NCBI GenBank assembly: GCA_029582165.1
Contig: CM055892.1
Coordinates: 4,187,347-4,251,346 of the forward strand
DNA from: Portulaca oleracea
Taxonomy: Eukaryota > Streptophyta > Magnoliopsida > Caryophyllales > Portulacaceae
Direction of reading: 5' to 3'
DNA length: 64,000 bases
Shown one piece after another: positions 1 through 9,603 of the stretch. Positions within the stretch are counted from its first letter, which is position 1; each line of letters opens with the position of its first letter. Below the pieces are notes generated by a model that was not told where the DNA came from, made no database searches, and saw only the letters and a program-made list of their open reading frames with translations. Both the position numbers and the translations under genes were made by a program.

Positions 1-679
1 AATTGCATTCCTCCAAGGTCCGAGATCTACCTTGAAATGAACACCGCTCCCAGATGGTGACTAAAATGATGCTCCAAGGACCCGGATCCACCTTGAAAGT
101 GACCCCACAACCAAGTTTTAATTGTTGAGAGGGGAGGGAGGCTTCAAGCAAGATGGCAACCATGGGTGCGTCTAAATCGACCCAACCCCAATACTGTGCA
201 GACTCTCCTTCTTGAAGAAGAGTTGCCCTCAACTCTTGGGGGTAAAAATCAAGGCATCCTCCATGAGTTTGTAATCCAACGTAGGAGCTTCCCAAAAGCC
301 TAAGCATGGCCACACTGAGAACTCCTCCTTTCTTGAATGAGTAGCGATTCTTGAATGGGACTTGGGTTATCTCTTCTTCATATTAGCTTCCTCTTTCATT
401 CCTAGCATTAATTATCTTGTTGAACTCAACAAGATATTCATCACAAGAAAGATGAAAGTTGAGGTAATCATGATGGACCTTACTTTCAATCAATCTTAGT
501 TCAAGGATTGCCTTGCTAGGTTGATAAGGCATGACCTCCTCTTTTGGAAGTTCTGGAATTGGCTCCTCCTCCTTTAAGGGCTCTTCTTGGACCTCATCAA
601 GCTCAAGGAGCTCTCCTTCCCTAGCCTTGAGATGGACTTCTTCTATCACCTCTTGTTCTTCCTTTTCACAAGGGGTTTC
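1..679 (-). repeat. Array unit 0, left part (split by copia insertion)
   Basis: Matches the stretch around 10752-11430 of the next unit. It holds the tail frame and the 3' part of the gag-like frame (383-679), ending in the acidic stretch that encodes ETPCEKEEQEV in other units. The rest of the unit resumes at 9126. The split comes from a retrotransposon insertion, not an array rearrangement, because the 5-bp sequence gtttc is present on both sides. Confidence 0.85.
675..679. repeat. Left target-site duplication of the copia insertion
   Basis: The sequence gtttc here is repeated at 9126-9130. The uninterrupted target in neighbouring units (for example near 11424) has it only once, so this is the 5-bp duplication made at integration. 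Confidence 0.9.
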
Positions 680-770
680 TGTTGGGTTTTAGGTTGTCTA
701 CTTCCTAAACAGATACAGATTAATTGGCGGAATATTATAACAGTTATAAACAATTAATTGGCGGAATATT
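680..770 (-). repeat. Truncated outer LTR of the copia composite
   Basis: The first 70-odd bases repeat the start of the LTR at 947 and at 8300. The match stops near 757, and the sequence then restarts a 19-base stretch (about 719-737 and again about 754-772, taattggcggaatatta) before joining leader sequence. Confidence 0.8.
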
Positions 771-946
771 ACAATAAAATCTCAGATTTATTATCATGAA
801 CATCAAAGATTAAAACTTTCATAAAGATTCAAAATTTTAGGCATAAATCTACTCTAGCATATTCATAATATAATTCAACTATTGACAAAATTAATTATGA
901 ATACAAGTACAATACTTTGGCATGCAATTGGTGGCTCTGATACCAC
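771..946 (-). repeat. Copia leader fragment with primer-binding site
   Basis: Nearly identical to 8124-8299, the leader next to the 5' LTR. The primer site (plus ggctctgataccac, minus GTGGTATCAGAGCC) lies at about 933-946, directly against the LTR that starts at 947. A second primer site inside one insertion supports a former LTR-internal-LTR-internal-LTR tandem. Confidence 0.85.
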
Positions 947-1332
947 TGTTGGGTTTTAGGTTGTCTACTTCCTAAACAGATACAGATTAATTGGCGGAAT
1001 ATTATAACAGTTATAAACAATTAATCAACACAATTGCAGAGGCTTCAGTAATTATACCTGATCGCTAATTCCTGCTGAAGAAGAGGTTGACCTTCCAGAT
1101 TCCAACGCTGAAACCCTCTACTGAAAAGTCCACGCAGCACTCCGGGAACCCGATTGCTAGATCGACCCGATCGAGACGAATCTTAATCTAAGATGTATGT
1201 GAGATTGTTTCAGGAAACTGATAGTTTTCCTAAAACTAGAACAGAATGGGGAGAGAAGAACTTAGGAAACCACTCTGGTGTTTCTCTAAGAGTCGAAGGT
1301 AGATGGTGTGAAATAATCTCTCCCAGAGACCC

Positions 1333-1342
1333 CTTTATATAG
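1333..1342 (-). promoter_or_regulatory. TATA box of the copia LTR
   Basis: Minus strand reads CTATATAAAGGGG. The palindrome cluster at 1415-1583 lies 70-240 bp upstream of it in the direction of transcription. The equivalent box in the 5' LTR is at 8681-8689. Call is by motif and position only. Confidence 0.6.
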
Positions 1343-1414
1343 TGTTTAGAAAACCTAGGGATAGGGTTCAAAACCCTAAAGGGCCGAAAAGAGCAACGAC
1401 GGGATTTCTGGGCT

Positions 1415-1583
1415 CAACACGGTCCGTGTTGAAACAACACGGTCCGTGTTGGACTCCAGAAAGTCCAAACATTCGGCCCACGGTCAACACGGACCGTGGT
1501 GTCCCAACACGGACCGTGGTGTCCCAACACGGACCGTGTTGGGTCAACACGGACCGTGTTGACCCCAATTCGATCCGTGTTGG
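1415..1583. promoter_or_regulatory. Palindrome cluster in copia U3 (six copies plus one degenerate)
   Basis: Two copies of CAACACGGTCCGTGTTG at 1415-1431 and 1435-1451, then four copies built on CAACACGGACCGTG from 1485 to 1561 (two ending GTGGTG, two ending TGTTG), then a decayed copy to 1583. Arms are exact reverse complements around one central base. The 5' LTR has only four good copies (8762-8868). Confidence 0.85.
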
Positions 1584-1817
1584 GCTGATTTTTCACATAA
1601 ATCAGTTTCCAACTTTTCTAAACTTGATACAATATCATTTAGGTTACATACATTGTTCCAGTAATCGACTTGTGTGACTCAAGAGGACCAAATAATATAG
1701 TTTGTAATTAAACTTATTTAATTACTAATTATAGAGGTCTCTAGCAAGACATATAATTACTATATTACTTTGGTTTAATCTCCATGTGTATCGAACATTG
1801 TCGGGACATTCCCAACA

Positions 1818-1832
1818 ATCTCCCACTTGTCC
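1818..1832 (-). other. Polypurine tract of the copia element
   Basis: Minus strand reads GGACAAGTGGGAGAT directly before TGTTGGGAATG, the start of the 3' LTR. This is the usual plus-strand primer position in LTR elements. Confidence 0.75.
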
Positions 1833-3416
1833 CACAAGTGTTCGATTCCTTGAATTCCCTTGTCACTTACTGTCTCTAGTTCGGATAAGGTAAGCTGATG
1901 TCATCCTTATGTAAGACCCGAACGTTTCCTCGATCTCCGAGTTTAGACTTTGAAAACAGATGATCAACTATTGATTCAACCGAGCTCGGCCAAGCATTTT
2001 CACCCAATCTCACCGAGTGGCCAACGACAATCTGTCCCTAATAGGGAGGACAATGCCGTCTTGTTCGTACACACATTCTCACATGATCCAATTGTAACCC
2101 GCATATAGCCTCTTTATTTACGAAGACGTTTGGCCGCGCTCCAAAGTCACAAAGCACCATGTAGTCTATGTATTGAACTCAGGATTTAGGAATTTTGAGT
2201 AGTGAGAGCTCTTATGACATTCCTAACTTAAAGAGTTCCCACTGCGGGTCAGTTCGGTAGTTGTTCTCAACAGTACCCATGTGATTGATTTATGATGTCA
2301 TCACATCACTATGACCACGAAACTTGATCATCACCTCAATCCTACATGCTAATTGTGTTGATATTATCATTGTTCCTACGTGATAATACAATTAGGAACC
2401 AGTTCGACAATTGACCAAGACTAGCGTTATCAAGTTCACTAATGGGGTTTCAGAAATCGAACCTCATCCAATTTCCCATTTTGAATGTGCTAACCTTTTT
2501 TGGACATTTACATAATTCTAAACCACAATTGATGTAAATTTTGGAATCTTATTCTCAATGATGAATCAACAAGGTCATAATTCATGAACGATTCATGCAA
2601 ATTTGACTTGTTAATATTCCGGAATGTGTTTAATACATGTTGCCCATGCATGACTATCATGCTCTAACTACAACAATGGTTTAGCACATAATACTTGCAA
2701 TGAACCTCGTACATATACTATTTCACTAATGACCTTTCATATAGGAAGATATTTCCGGAACACATGTTTGGATTCATAGTGAGTTTCAGTTCCTTTGCTT
2801 GAGTGATGGCTCCTTTCAATAAGGCTTCATTTCTCTCATAAGGCTAGAAACATCACCCAGTTCTAAACGAACTTCGCAATCCTAACAGTTTCTGCCACAA
2901 CTTCTAAAGTCGTGTCATACTTGTCTTATTTGTAGAATTAACCGTATGTCATGTTAGGAACTTCTTCCAGTTCACCTCAATACCACTCAATACAGATTGT
3001 ATAATTTTCTCTGACTTTTCAGATAATCATATTTCTCTGCATGAGTGTAGCATCAATGCAACTCTTCACACTTAGCTTTTATCAACCACTTTAGACTTAG
3101 GACACATCCTTAGTTTTGCTTATACATATACAATGTATATGTTATGTTGGACTTTGAACATCTCATGGCATACATTAATCTCACGCCTGAAGCATGAGTT
3201 ATATGTCTCATCCTTCTTAGAACTTCTTATTGTTCTAAGACAATCAAATTCCGTAAGGATATGCCATGATTTTGGAAATTAATCCATTCTTGGAAGTGAG
3301 TTGAACTATTCAACACTTAGTTAACTTTGATTCAAACAATCAAAAATCTTTAATCTATCATTATAGATCTAGTCTCCAATAAAGTTCTTAGCCCCACCAA
3401 TCCTTCACTTTGAAAA
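1833..3416 (-). pseudogene. Copia 3' internal region, pol end and noncoding tail
   Basis: Lies between the readable reverse transcriptase and the polypurine tract, where RNase H and the 3' untranslated part are expected. No open frame over 60 codons follows the element's sense, and I could not pick out RNase H catalytic residues. Recorded as degenerate pol and untranslated sequence by position only. Confidence 0.5.
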
Positions 3417-3660
3417 TTATTTCCAAGTCAACCTCAGTAGAAGCAACATTGGAATATTCTTCTTAGTAGGCAGTATGTCAATCACATACGATATCAGAAA
3501 ACGCATTGCTCCCACTGAACTTCTTGTAAACACAATATTATCTTTGGCACTTCCCAGTATGTCAAATCTTTTTGATATCCTGGTCAAGAAGGTCAATGAT
3601 TCCAACTCCTAGAAGCTTCCTTAAGACCACAGATGGTCTCTTGAAGTTTACAAGTATTCC
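3417..3660 (-). pseudogene. Copia reverse transcriptase remnant (active-site motif broken)
   Basis: The 62-residue open stretch at 3417-3605 includes SYVIDIL followed by NIPMLLLLRLTWK, which lines up with the copia stretch around the catalytic YVDD motif. Here the motif reads YVID (3477-3488), so the first catalytic Asp is lost. Just upstream in the sense direction, near 3560-3660, a run resembling the conserved KL-R-S-YGLKQ segment is readable but contains changes. Stops flank the piece. Reverse transcriptase normally copies the element RNA into DNA; this copy cannot. Confidence 0.75.
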
Positions 3661-3997
3661 AACAAAAGACTACTCAGTTGTGTCAAGTACACCCCTTTCT
3701 TCAAAATCTAATTTTGAAGTCAGTCTTTATGTCTATCTTAATGAACCCATGTTTTGCCTTAAAAACCCTCACTTGCCTGATGGCTCACACCTTCAGACAA
3801 ATCAACCAAGTCCTAAACTTAGTTGAATACATGGAATCCATTTTAGACTTGGTTGCATGGAATCTTGATTTACTTAAAGATTCTTTGATGTAGGTAGAGT
3901 CATTACTTTCTAAAAGTAACATCTCACGTTCATCCATAGAAGATCGATATCTTTGTGGCTAACAGAGTTGTTTACCTGACCTTGCTTGGAGTAATGT

Positions 3998-4354
3998 TCA
4001 TGACACCCTCTCCTCAACGTTTTGAGAAATTTCAACTGCCTCAACCTTGTTCTTAATTTTCCGACAAATAGGAAAATTTGAATTAGGATCAAGTAGCGGA
4101 GTTTCATGGATGATTATAGTGTTTTGTGTCTCTCGAACTTCGGTAAGTTCAAAATCTCTCCCACTCTTTCTTTTAGAAAATAACATATTCTCTAAGAAGA
4201 AAGTATTTTGAGACACAAACACTTTTCTCTGCAACAGTTTGTAGAAGTGATACTCCTTTCTTTCAGAAGACGGTTCAAGAACCTCTCTTCTCCTAATGCT
4301 TCCGATAATCTTTATTCTGTAATGAGAGCTATGGTTAATTGCGTGTATCCCCAA
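3998..4354 (-). pseudogene. Copia integrase C-terminal region remnant
   Basis: A 118-codon open stretch carries KEYHFYKLLQRKVFVSQNTFF followed by RKSGRDFELTEVRETQNT. This matches the copia pattern in which the integrase tail has GYYFY-P-KVFVARNAVFLE and then a charged linker ending in REPQ. No other domain is complete. It is the best preserved protein piece of the element and the main ground for the Ty1/copia call. Confidence 0.8.
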
Positions 4355-4479
4355 AAGGTAATCGGCAATGTTGACTCAACCATCACTTATCAGACCATAT
4401 CTAATAAGGTGTGATACCTGCTCTTAGATACGTCAATGAGATGTCGTATTCTTAGAGGAGAGAGTCATGAAACAATTTC

Positions 4480-4940
4480 ATATTCTCTGAAATGGTCAAT
4501 GAAATCTTTGGCTCAAATTCTCACCTCCTCAATCTAATTGAAGGGTTTTTGATTTTCTTGCCAAGTTGGTTTTGTATTTCACTTTGAAACTCTTTGAACA
4601 TTTTCAAAGGATTTGGACTTGTGGCGTATTAAGTAGATATACCCATATCCACTAAAAAAAATCGTCACTGTAAGTGATGAAATAGTACAGTAAACCTTTT
4701 TCTAGCACTAGTGCTCATAGGCCCACATACATCAGTATGTATGCATCCTAATAAGTCATTAGCTTGTTCACCAATTCCAATAAAAGGTGATTTTAGTCAT
4801 CTTACTCATCAGACATGCTTTGCAAACATTGAACTTTTCAAAGTTTAGGTTTTCCAAAATCCTGCACTATGCAGTTTCTGAATACATTTCTGATTAATAT
4901 GACTTAAGCTTATAGTGCCAGAATTGTGTTTCATTTGAGT
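4480..4940 (-). pseudogene. Copia integrase core remnant
   Basis: Translating the minus strand piecewise gives GEQANDLLGCIHTDVCGPMS near 4700-4785 and a KEFQSEIQNQLGK-like stretch near 4556-4615. In intact copia integrases these sit around the first catalytic Asp and before the DRGGEY segment. Several stops and frame changes interrupt it. The segment is partly duplicated upstream (next entry). Confidence 0.75.
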
Positions 4941-5079
4941 CATTTGTTCAAACTCTTGGCTCAACTATTAGCATCCTTTCAATCTTATCTAGGTGTTCTT
5001 CATTGTTTTGCCAAGATTACTTCATTTTGGAAATCTTTAAACTATTTTAACATTCCAGCTTCAGATGAATCTCATAGAC

Positions 5080-5345
5080 ATGAATCACCATGTGTTATTT
5101 TATTCATCTTGAAGATTTGAAGTAATTCACCCCTTGTACTTGTGCTCAATTGGTCTACATACATCCATATGCATGAGTGTTTGTTGGCACGTTCACCCTT
5201 TCTTGTAAAAGGTACAGTCATGCTTTGCAGACATCACATGTTTCAAAGTCTTATCATTCAAAAGTCTATCACTGTGACGCTTCTGAATGCGCTCTGATTT
5301 GCATGACTTAATAGATAGTTACAAGTTTTATGTTTGAACAAGGGT
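5080..5345 (-). pseudogene. Second, diverged copy of the integrase start
   Basis: Repeats the pattern of 4690-4940 about 430 bp away: a GERAN stretch, a serine-threonine-alanine-arginine-like stretch and the preceding spacer with tgctttgcagacat. Copy identity is moderate, so the duplication is old. It makes the pol frame discontinuous even apart from its stops. Confidence 0.55.
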
Positions 5346-5660
5346 TATTCCTTTCAAACCTTTTGGTTTCGATGTGTTGGGTGTGTTTATCCGAGATCCT
5401 CTCTCTCTCTAATTGAGAGTAAGAAACACTTATAATGAGAACATAGAATCACCTATATATTTCTCTTATAAGTCTTGAGGAAATGGATAAACAACCAACT
5501 CTTCATAAGGAACTACAACTAATTGTATGTTCCTATTTGTAGGCTGACTCTCATCCTTCAAAGCACATCTACTTTGCTGTAGATACTGCACATTTGCATA
5601 AATGCGAGTTTCACAGCCGGTATCTTATACTCAAAGTGGGTTTAATAAGGGTAGTGTGTA

Positions 5661-5897
5661 TCATATACGCATTTGCCTAGAATTGAAATCATATCTCAAG
5701 TCTTCCTTATAGTTATTCACGCTCCCAGTGTCATATATATATGATCTGGTTGTTAACCAGTTGCTGTCATTGGTTGGGTATGTACAACTGTTTGTCCTTA
5801 CCTTTCCTTTGGCTTCTTGTCTTTGATAGATTTCTTTCACTAAAAGACTATCTTTGGTCGCCAATCTTTTGGCTAAAGGGGATCTGAGGTTTCTCAT
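5661..5897 (-). pseudogene. Copia protease remnant (DTGS motif present)
   Basis: A 78-codon open stretch contains SNWLTTRSYIYDTGS followed by SRQMRI. The D-T-G-S motif in this setting is the catalytic loop of retroelement aspartic proteases, and it lies before integrase in sense order (protease, integrase, reverse transcriptase), as in Ty1/copia. The remainder of the domain is frame-broken. Confidence 0.65.
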
Positions 5898-5899
5898 GT

Positions 5900-8284
5900 T
5901 TTAAAATAGTCAAATTATTTCAGAACATGAGCGCCAACAATTGGCTCTTATCTAGCTCAACCGAGACTATCTGGTTATTGGTTTCATATTTATCAACTCT
6001 AACTAGTTCGAAGAACTTGGTTTTGAGTTTGGAAATATTGAAAAAACTTCCTCTAACCTTCAAACATTTTGAAGTTAAAGTTGTATGAATACTATGACAT
6101 TACATGTATTCATTTGGCTTGATTGATCTCTTAATATTGATGCCTAGCTCAATGTTATATCAAATACATATTTCTTTTAATTCGCCCTCAAGACAATCTT
6201 GCGATGGCAATGCCAATTAAGGAATTGGTGTTAATTGTTTTTCTCTTTCTCAAGGAAAAAACAATATTTTATTAGTGGTGGATGTTTGAGTGAAAAGACA
6301 TAAATAATTCTACGAGACAAGTTGGTTCATTTTAGTTATTATTCATCAAAAGAAATTAAACTAATTTTAATTTCAAATCAAAACACTTTATCAACTCTCA
6401 CTTAGTGTTTTAATTTAACCAAGACCCACAAGACCCATGGCTTCAAGTGGACTTTGGCCCAACAAAACTCGGTCCCATGTTGTCTTTGGTGGATCATCTT
6501 ATGATCGATCATTTAAAAATGACTCTTGGCAAGAAATTTGTATCGAATGCAATATTTCTCTTCCTCTGCTCTTGGCCCAAAACTATTTTGATAGCCAATT
6601 TGAATTGACCTAGCTCCCACCCTACTTATTAATGATGGACAAATAATTCGCTTTGGCTTTCTTTATTTATCCATCTAAGTGGTGTTTCGGTAGGTTGAGC
6701 AATAATTCAATTATGAGAGTAGGTTTTATTATCCTATGCATGCAATTCTAGGTGAACTCTTTCGAAAAGCATAAAAGGCATAATAAAACATGCAATAACA
6801 AAATTAAAGCATAAATAAAACCCCTAGTATGGCCACCTAGACTTAATTAAACTAATTTAACTAAGCGTTGATAGTCTTCAAGAAAATCTTCTTGGGTCTT
6901 GCAACTTCCTTGGATGAGCTCCCATTTGAATAGACACCTCCATTGTTGGCTCCCACTCAACTTGTTGTCTCCAATTACAACAAATTTGCAAAGTGTACCT
7001 CACAATTGAGGCCTTACATGAATTAAAATAAAATTAATTGAAATTTAAATTTAAAATTTAATTCAAAGACGGTACGCAGACCGTATTTCACCCAACTCGG
7101 TACGCAGACCGGTAAAACCGACTATCTATGGCCATACTAGAAGCACATGCAAACATGTAATATTGCAATAATTATATCAAATATAACACATGCTTAAATA
7201 ACAAATTATAAAGGCATATAAATAATTGCAATATAACACATAAGGAAATAAGTACTAAATAAAATTTCCTAAAAGGTTTGCATGATTAATAAAATAAATA
7301 AAATCCAAATTTTATCTCAGATTCCTAAACAGATTTAGGATTTTATACCTATACATACAAAATACTTGACTTTCCTAAAATCAAGGAGTCTAAAAGATAC
7401 TATATCTTTCAAAATTATTGTAAGTTTCCTAAACTTTACAAAATAATAGATTTTATGCCCATTATCTGATTTAGTAGTAATAGGATTCAATAATTAATTT
7501 CTAAAATTAATTACAAACCCTAAAACACACGAATTCACCAAAACTGCTGGCAACACGGTCCGTGTTGAACTAACACGGTCCGTGTTGCTTCCCAGTTTCG
7601 GTCAATTTCGTGAATGAAAAACTTAAATAAAACTATCGTAACTTATCGAATTTAAAGATTTCATATCACAACGTTATCTAATAACCCAATATGAAATATT
7701 TTCCAGAATTTTAACAATTTCTAAAAGATTGTAAAAATTTAGGGAATTAAACCTTTTAATTCTCCGTTTAAGAGTAAAATAAATAATAATAGTCCGATAA
7801 GTTTAAAAATCAAATTTTATAATTTTCCCATACAGTAGGTTCATCCAATATGCTACTGTAAAAATTTCAGAAATTTTCGAGTTCGTTTGATAGTTTATTT
7901 CGATTTTTCATGTTTACCGTAAATAAACTAAATCAGAAAATTCTACAAAACCCTATTTTGCGAATTAAAACCTATTTCATGCATTGCCCACTGTTTAACA
8001 ATATTAAACATGATTGTTTCTAAAACATTCAAAATTAAATCGAGATTATGTTATATTTAACAATTAAACAAACATAAAATCGATTAATTAAAGGCAATAA
8101 ATAATAACAAAGCATGAAATTTTACAATAAAATCTCAGATTTATTATCATGAACATCAAAGATTAAAACTTTCATAAAGATTCAAAATTTTAGGCATAAA
8201 TCTACTCTAGCATATTCATAATATAATTCAACTATTGACAAAATTAATTATGAATACAAGTACAATACTTTGGCATGCAATTGA
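5900..8284 (-). other. Copia gag remnant and 5' leader, mostly unreadable
   Basis: AT-rich sequence between the primer site and the protease, with no open frame of note on the minus strand. A gag remnant is expected in the first half, but I could not recognise a nucleocapsid motif. Two more copies of the LTR palindrome lie inside it at 7551-7567 and 7572-7587, and two related pairs reading gtacgcagacc near 7072-7110. Confidence 0.5.
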
Positions 8285-8299
8285 TGGCTCTGATACCAC
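8285..8299 (-). other. Primer-binding site, initiator tRNA-Met (copia)
   Basis: Minus strand GTGGTATCAGAGCCA directly follows the 5' LTR (8300-9125). TGGTATCAGAGC is complementary to the 3' end of plant initiator tRNA-Met and primes minus-strand DNA synthesis. Confidence 0.85.
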
Positions 8300-9125
8300 T
8301 GTTGGGTTTTAGGTTGTCTACTTCCTAAACAGATACAGATTAATTGGCGGAATATTATAACAGTTATAAACAATTAATCAACACAATTGCAGAGGCTTCA
8401 GTAATTATACCTGATCGCTAATTCTCACAAGAAGAGGTTGACCTTCCGCATTCCAACGCCGAAACCTCTACGAAAAGTCCACGCAAAGACCTGAACCCGA
8501 TTGCTAGATCGACCCGATCGAGACGAATCTCAATCTAAGATGTATGTGAGATTGTTTCAGGAAACTGATAGTTTTCCTGAAACTAGAACAGAAAGGGGAG
8601 AGAAGAACTTAGGAAACCACTCTGGTGTTTCTCTAAGAGTCGAAGGTAGATGGTGTGAAATAATCTCTCCCAGAGACCCCTTTATATAGTGTTTAGAAAA
8701 CCTAGGGATAGGGTTCAAAACCCTAAAGGGCCGAAAAGAGCAACGACGGGATTTCTGGGCTCAACACGGTCCGTGTTGAAACAACACGGTCCGTGTTGGA
8801 CTCCAGAAAGTCCAAACATTCGGCCCACAGTCAACACGGACCGTGTTGGGTCAACACGGACCGTGTTGACCCCAATTCAATCCGTGTTGGGCTGATTTTT
8901 CACATAAATCAGTTTCCAACTTTTCTAAACTTGATACAATATCATTTAGGTTACACACATTGTACCAGGGCACTGACTTGTGTGACCCAGTAGGACCAAA
9001 TAATATAGTTTGTAATTAAACTTATTTAATTACTAATTATAGAGGTCTCTAGCAAGACATATAATTACTATATTACTTTGGTTTAATCTCCATGTGTATC
9101 GAACATTGTCGGGACATTCCCAACA
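8300..9125 (-). repeat. Copia LTR, 826 bp (5' LTR)
   Basis: Nearly the same as 947-1817 but with four instead of six palindrome copies (8762-8868). TATA at 8681-8689 on the minus strand. Followed on the right by the second target duplication gtttc (9126-9130). Confidence 0.9.
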
Positions 9126-9603
9126 GTTTCTTGGTTTTCATTTTCCTCATCATCATCTTGGAAATACTTGCCAAAGAACTCCCAATTCATGTAGTAATTG
9201 AGTTGGCTCCAAGTAGAGATCTTAGGCTTTCCAAGTGCAATCCTTTCTTCTTGGAAAGCTTTAAGACACACAGTAGTATATCTTTCAAGATAAGAGGTGA
9301 CAAAGGTTAATCCTAGCTAATTGGAGAGATCATATCCCTTCATACATTTCTCAAAAGCCAAAACCCCTTCTATGTAGATGCTTGGATCTTTTAAGCCTTT
9401 ACGAAACTTAGATAACAAGGGCCAAACTAAGGGAGAATCAGTCATTTCATGAAGAAGGTTTGGGAAGATATTGTTCGAGATTTTATTTTTTTTTTTTTGG
9501 TTTTGATGGCTCTTTTCTTCGCTGGTTTTGTGAGAGAAAATGGAGAGAAAGAAAATGGTAGAAGATTGAAAACAGAGATAACAAACTCAAGAACACTAAC
9601 CTA
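9126..9603 (-). repeat. Array unit 0, right part
   Basis: Resumes the unit broken at 679. Starts with the target duplication gtttc, then encodes (minus) the central gag-like stretch with GKPKISTWSQLNYY, the stop shared by several units (sense AAT TAG, near 9316), the N-terminal part, the poly(A) run and the leader. Ends at the primer-like site of unit 1, whose tRNA match is weakened (atacaaaa). Confidence 0.85.

Larger units (their letters stand above)
947..1817 (-). repeat. Copia LTR, 871 bp (3' LTR of the complete internal region)
   Basis: Begins TGTTGGGTTTTAGG and ends CATTCCCAACA on the plus strand. The polypurine tract lies immediately outside its right end, so it is the 3' LTR for the minus-strand element at 1818-8299. 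It is 45 bp longer than the LTR at 8300-9125, because it carries two extra copies of a palindromic motif near 1485-1530. Confidence 0.9.
680..9125 (-). mobile_element. Ty1/copia retrotransposon with three LTR segments
   Basis: An 8.4-kb insertion in minus orientation inside a gag-like frame of the array. Order along the plus strand: truncated LTR piece (680 to about 770), 176 bp of leader next to a primer site (771-946), full LTR (947-1817), polypurine tract (from 1818), pol pseudogene, leader, primer site for initiator tRNA-Met (8285-8299) and full LTR (8300-9125). LTR ends are TGTTGGG...CCCAACA. The copia assignment rests on readable integrase and reverse transcriptase motifs. The extra LTR and leader piece at the left is what an LTR-LTR tandem leaves after most of one internal copy is deleted. 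The whole composite shares one 5-bp target duplication. Coding frames are full of stops, so it cannot move by itself. Confidence 0.9.

Noticed and set aside
1342..1677. Plus and minus ORFs across the copia palindromes (1342-1677, 1368-1568, 1414-1596, 8689-8895)
   Set aside because: Repeated HGPCW/TRSVL peptides come straight from the palindromic repeats in U3; no start context and no conservation beyond the repeat.
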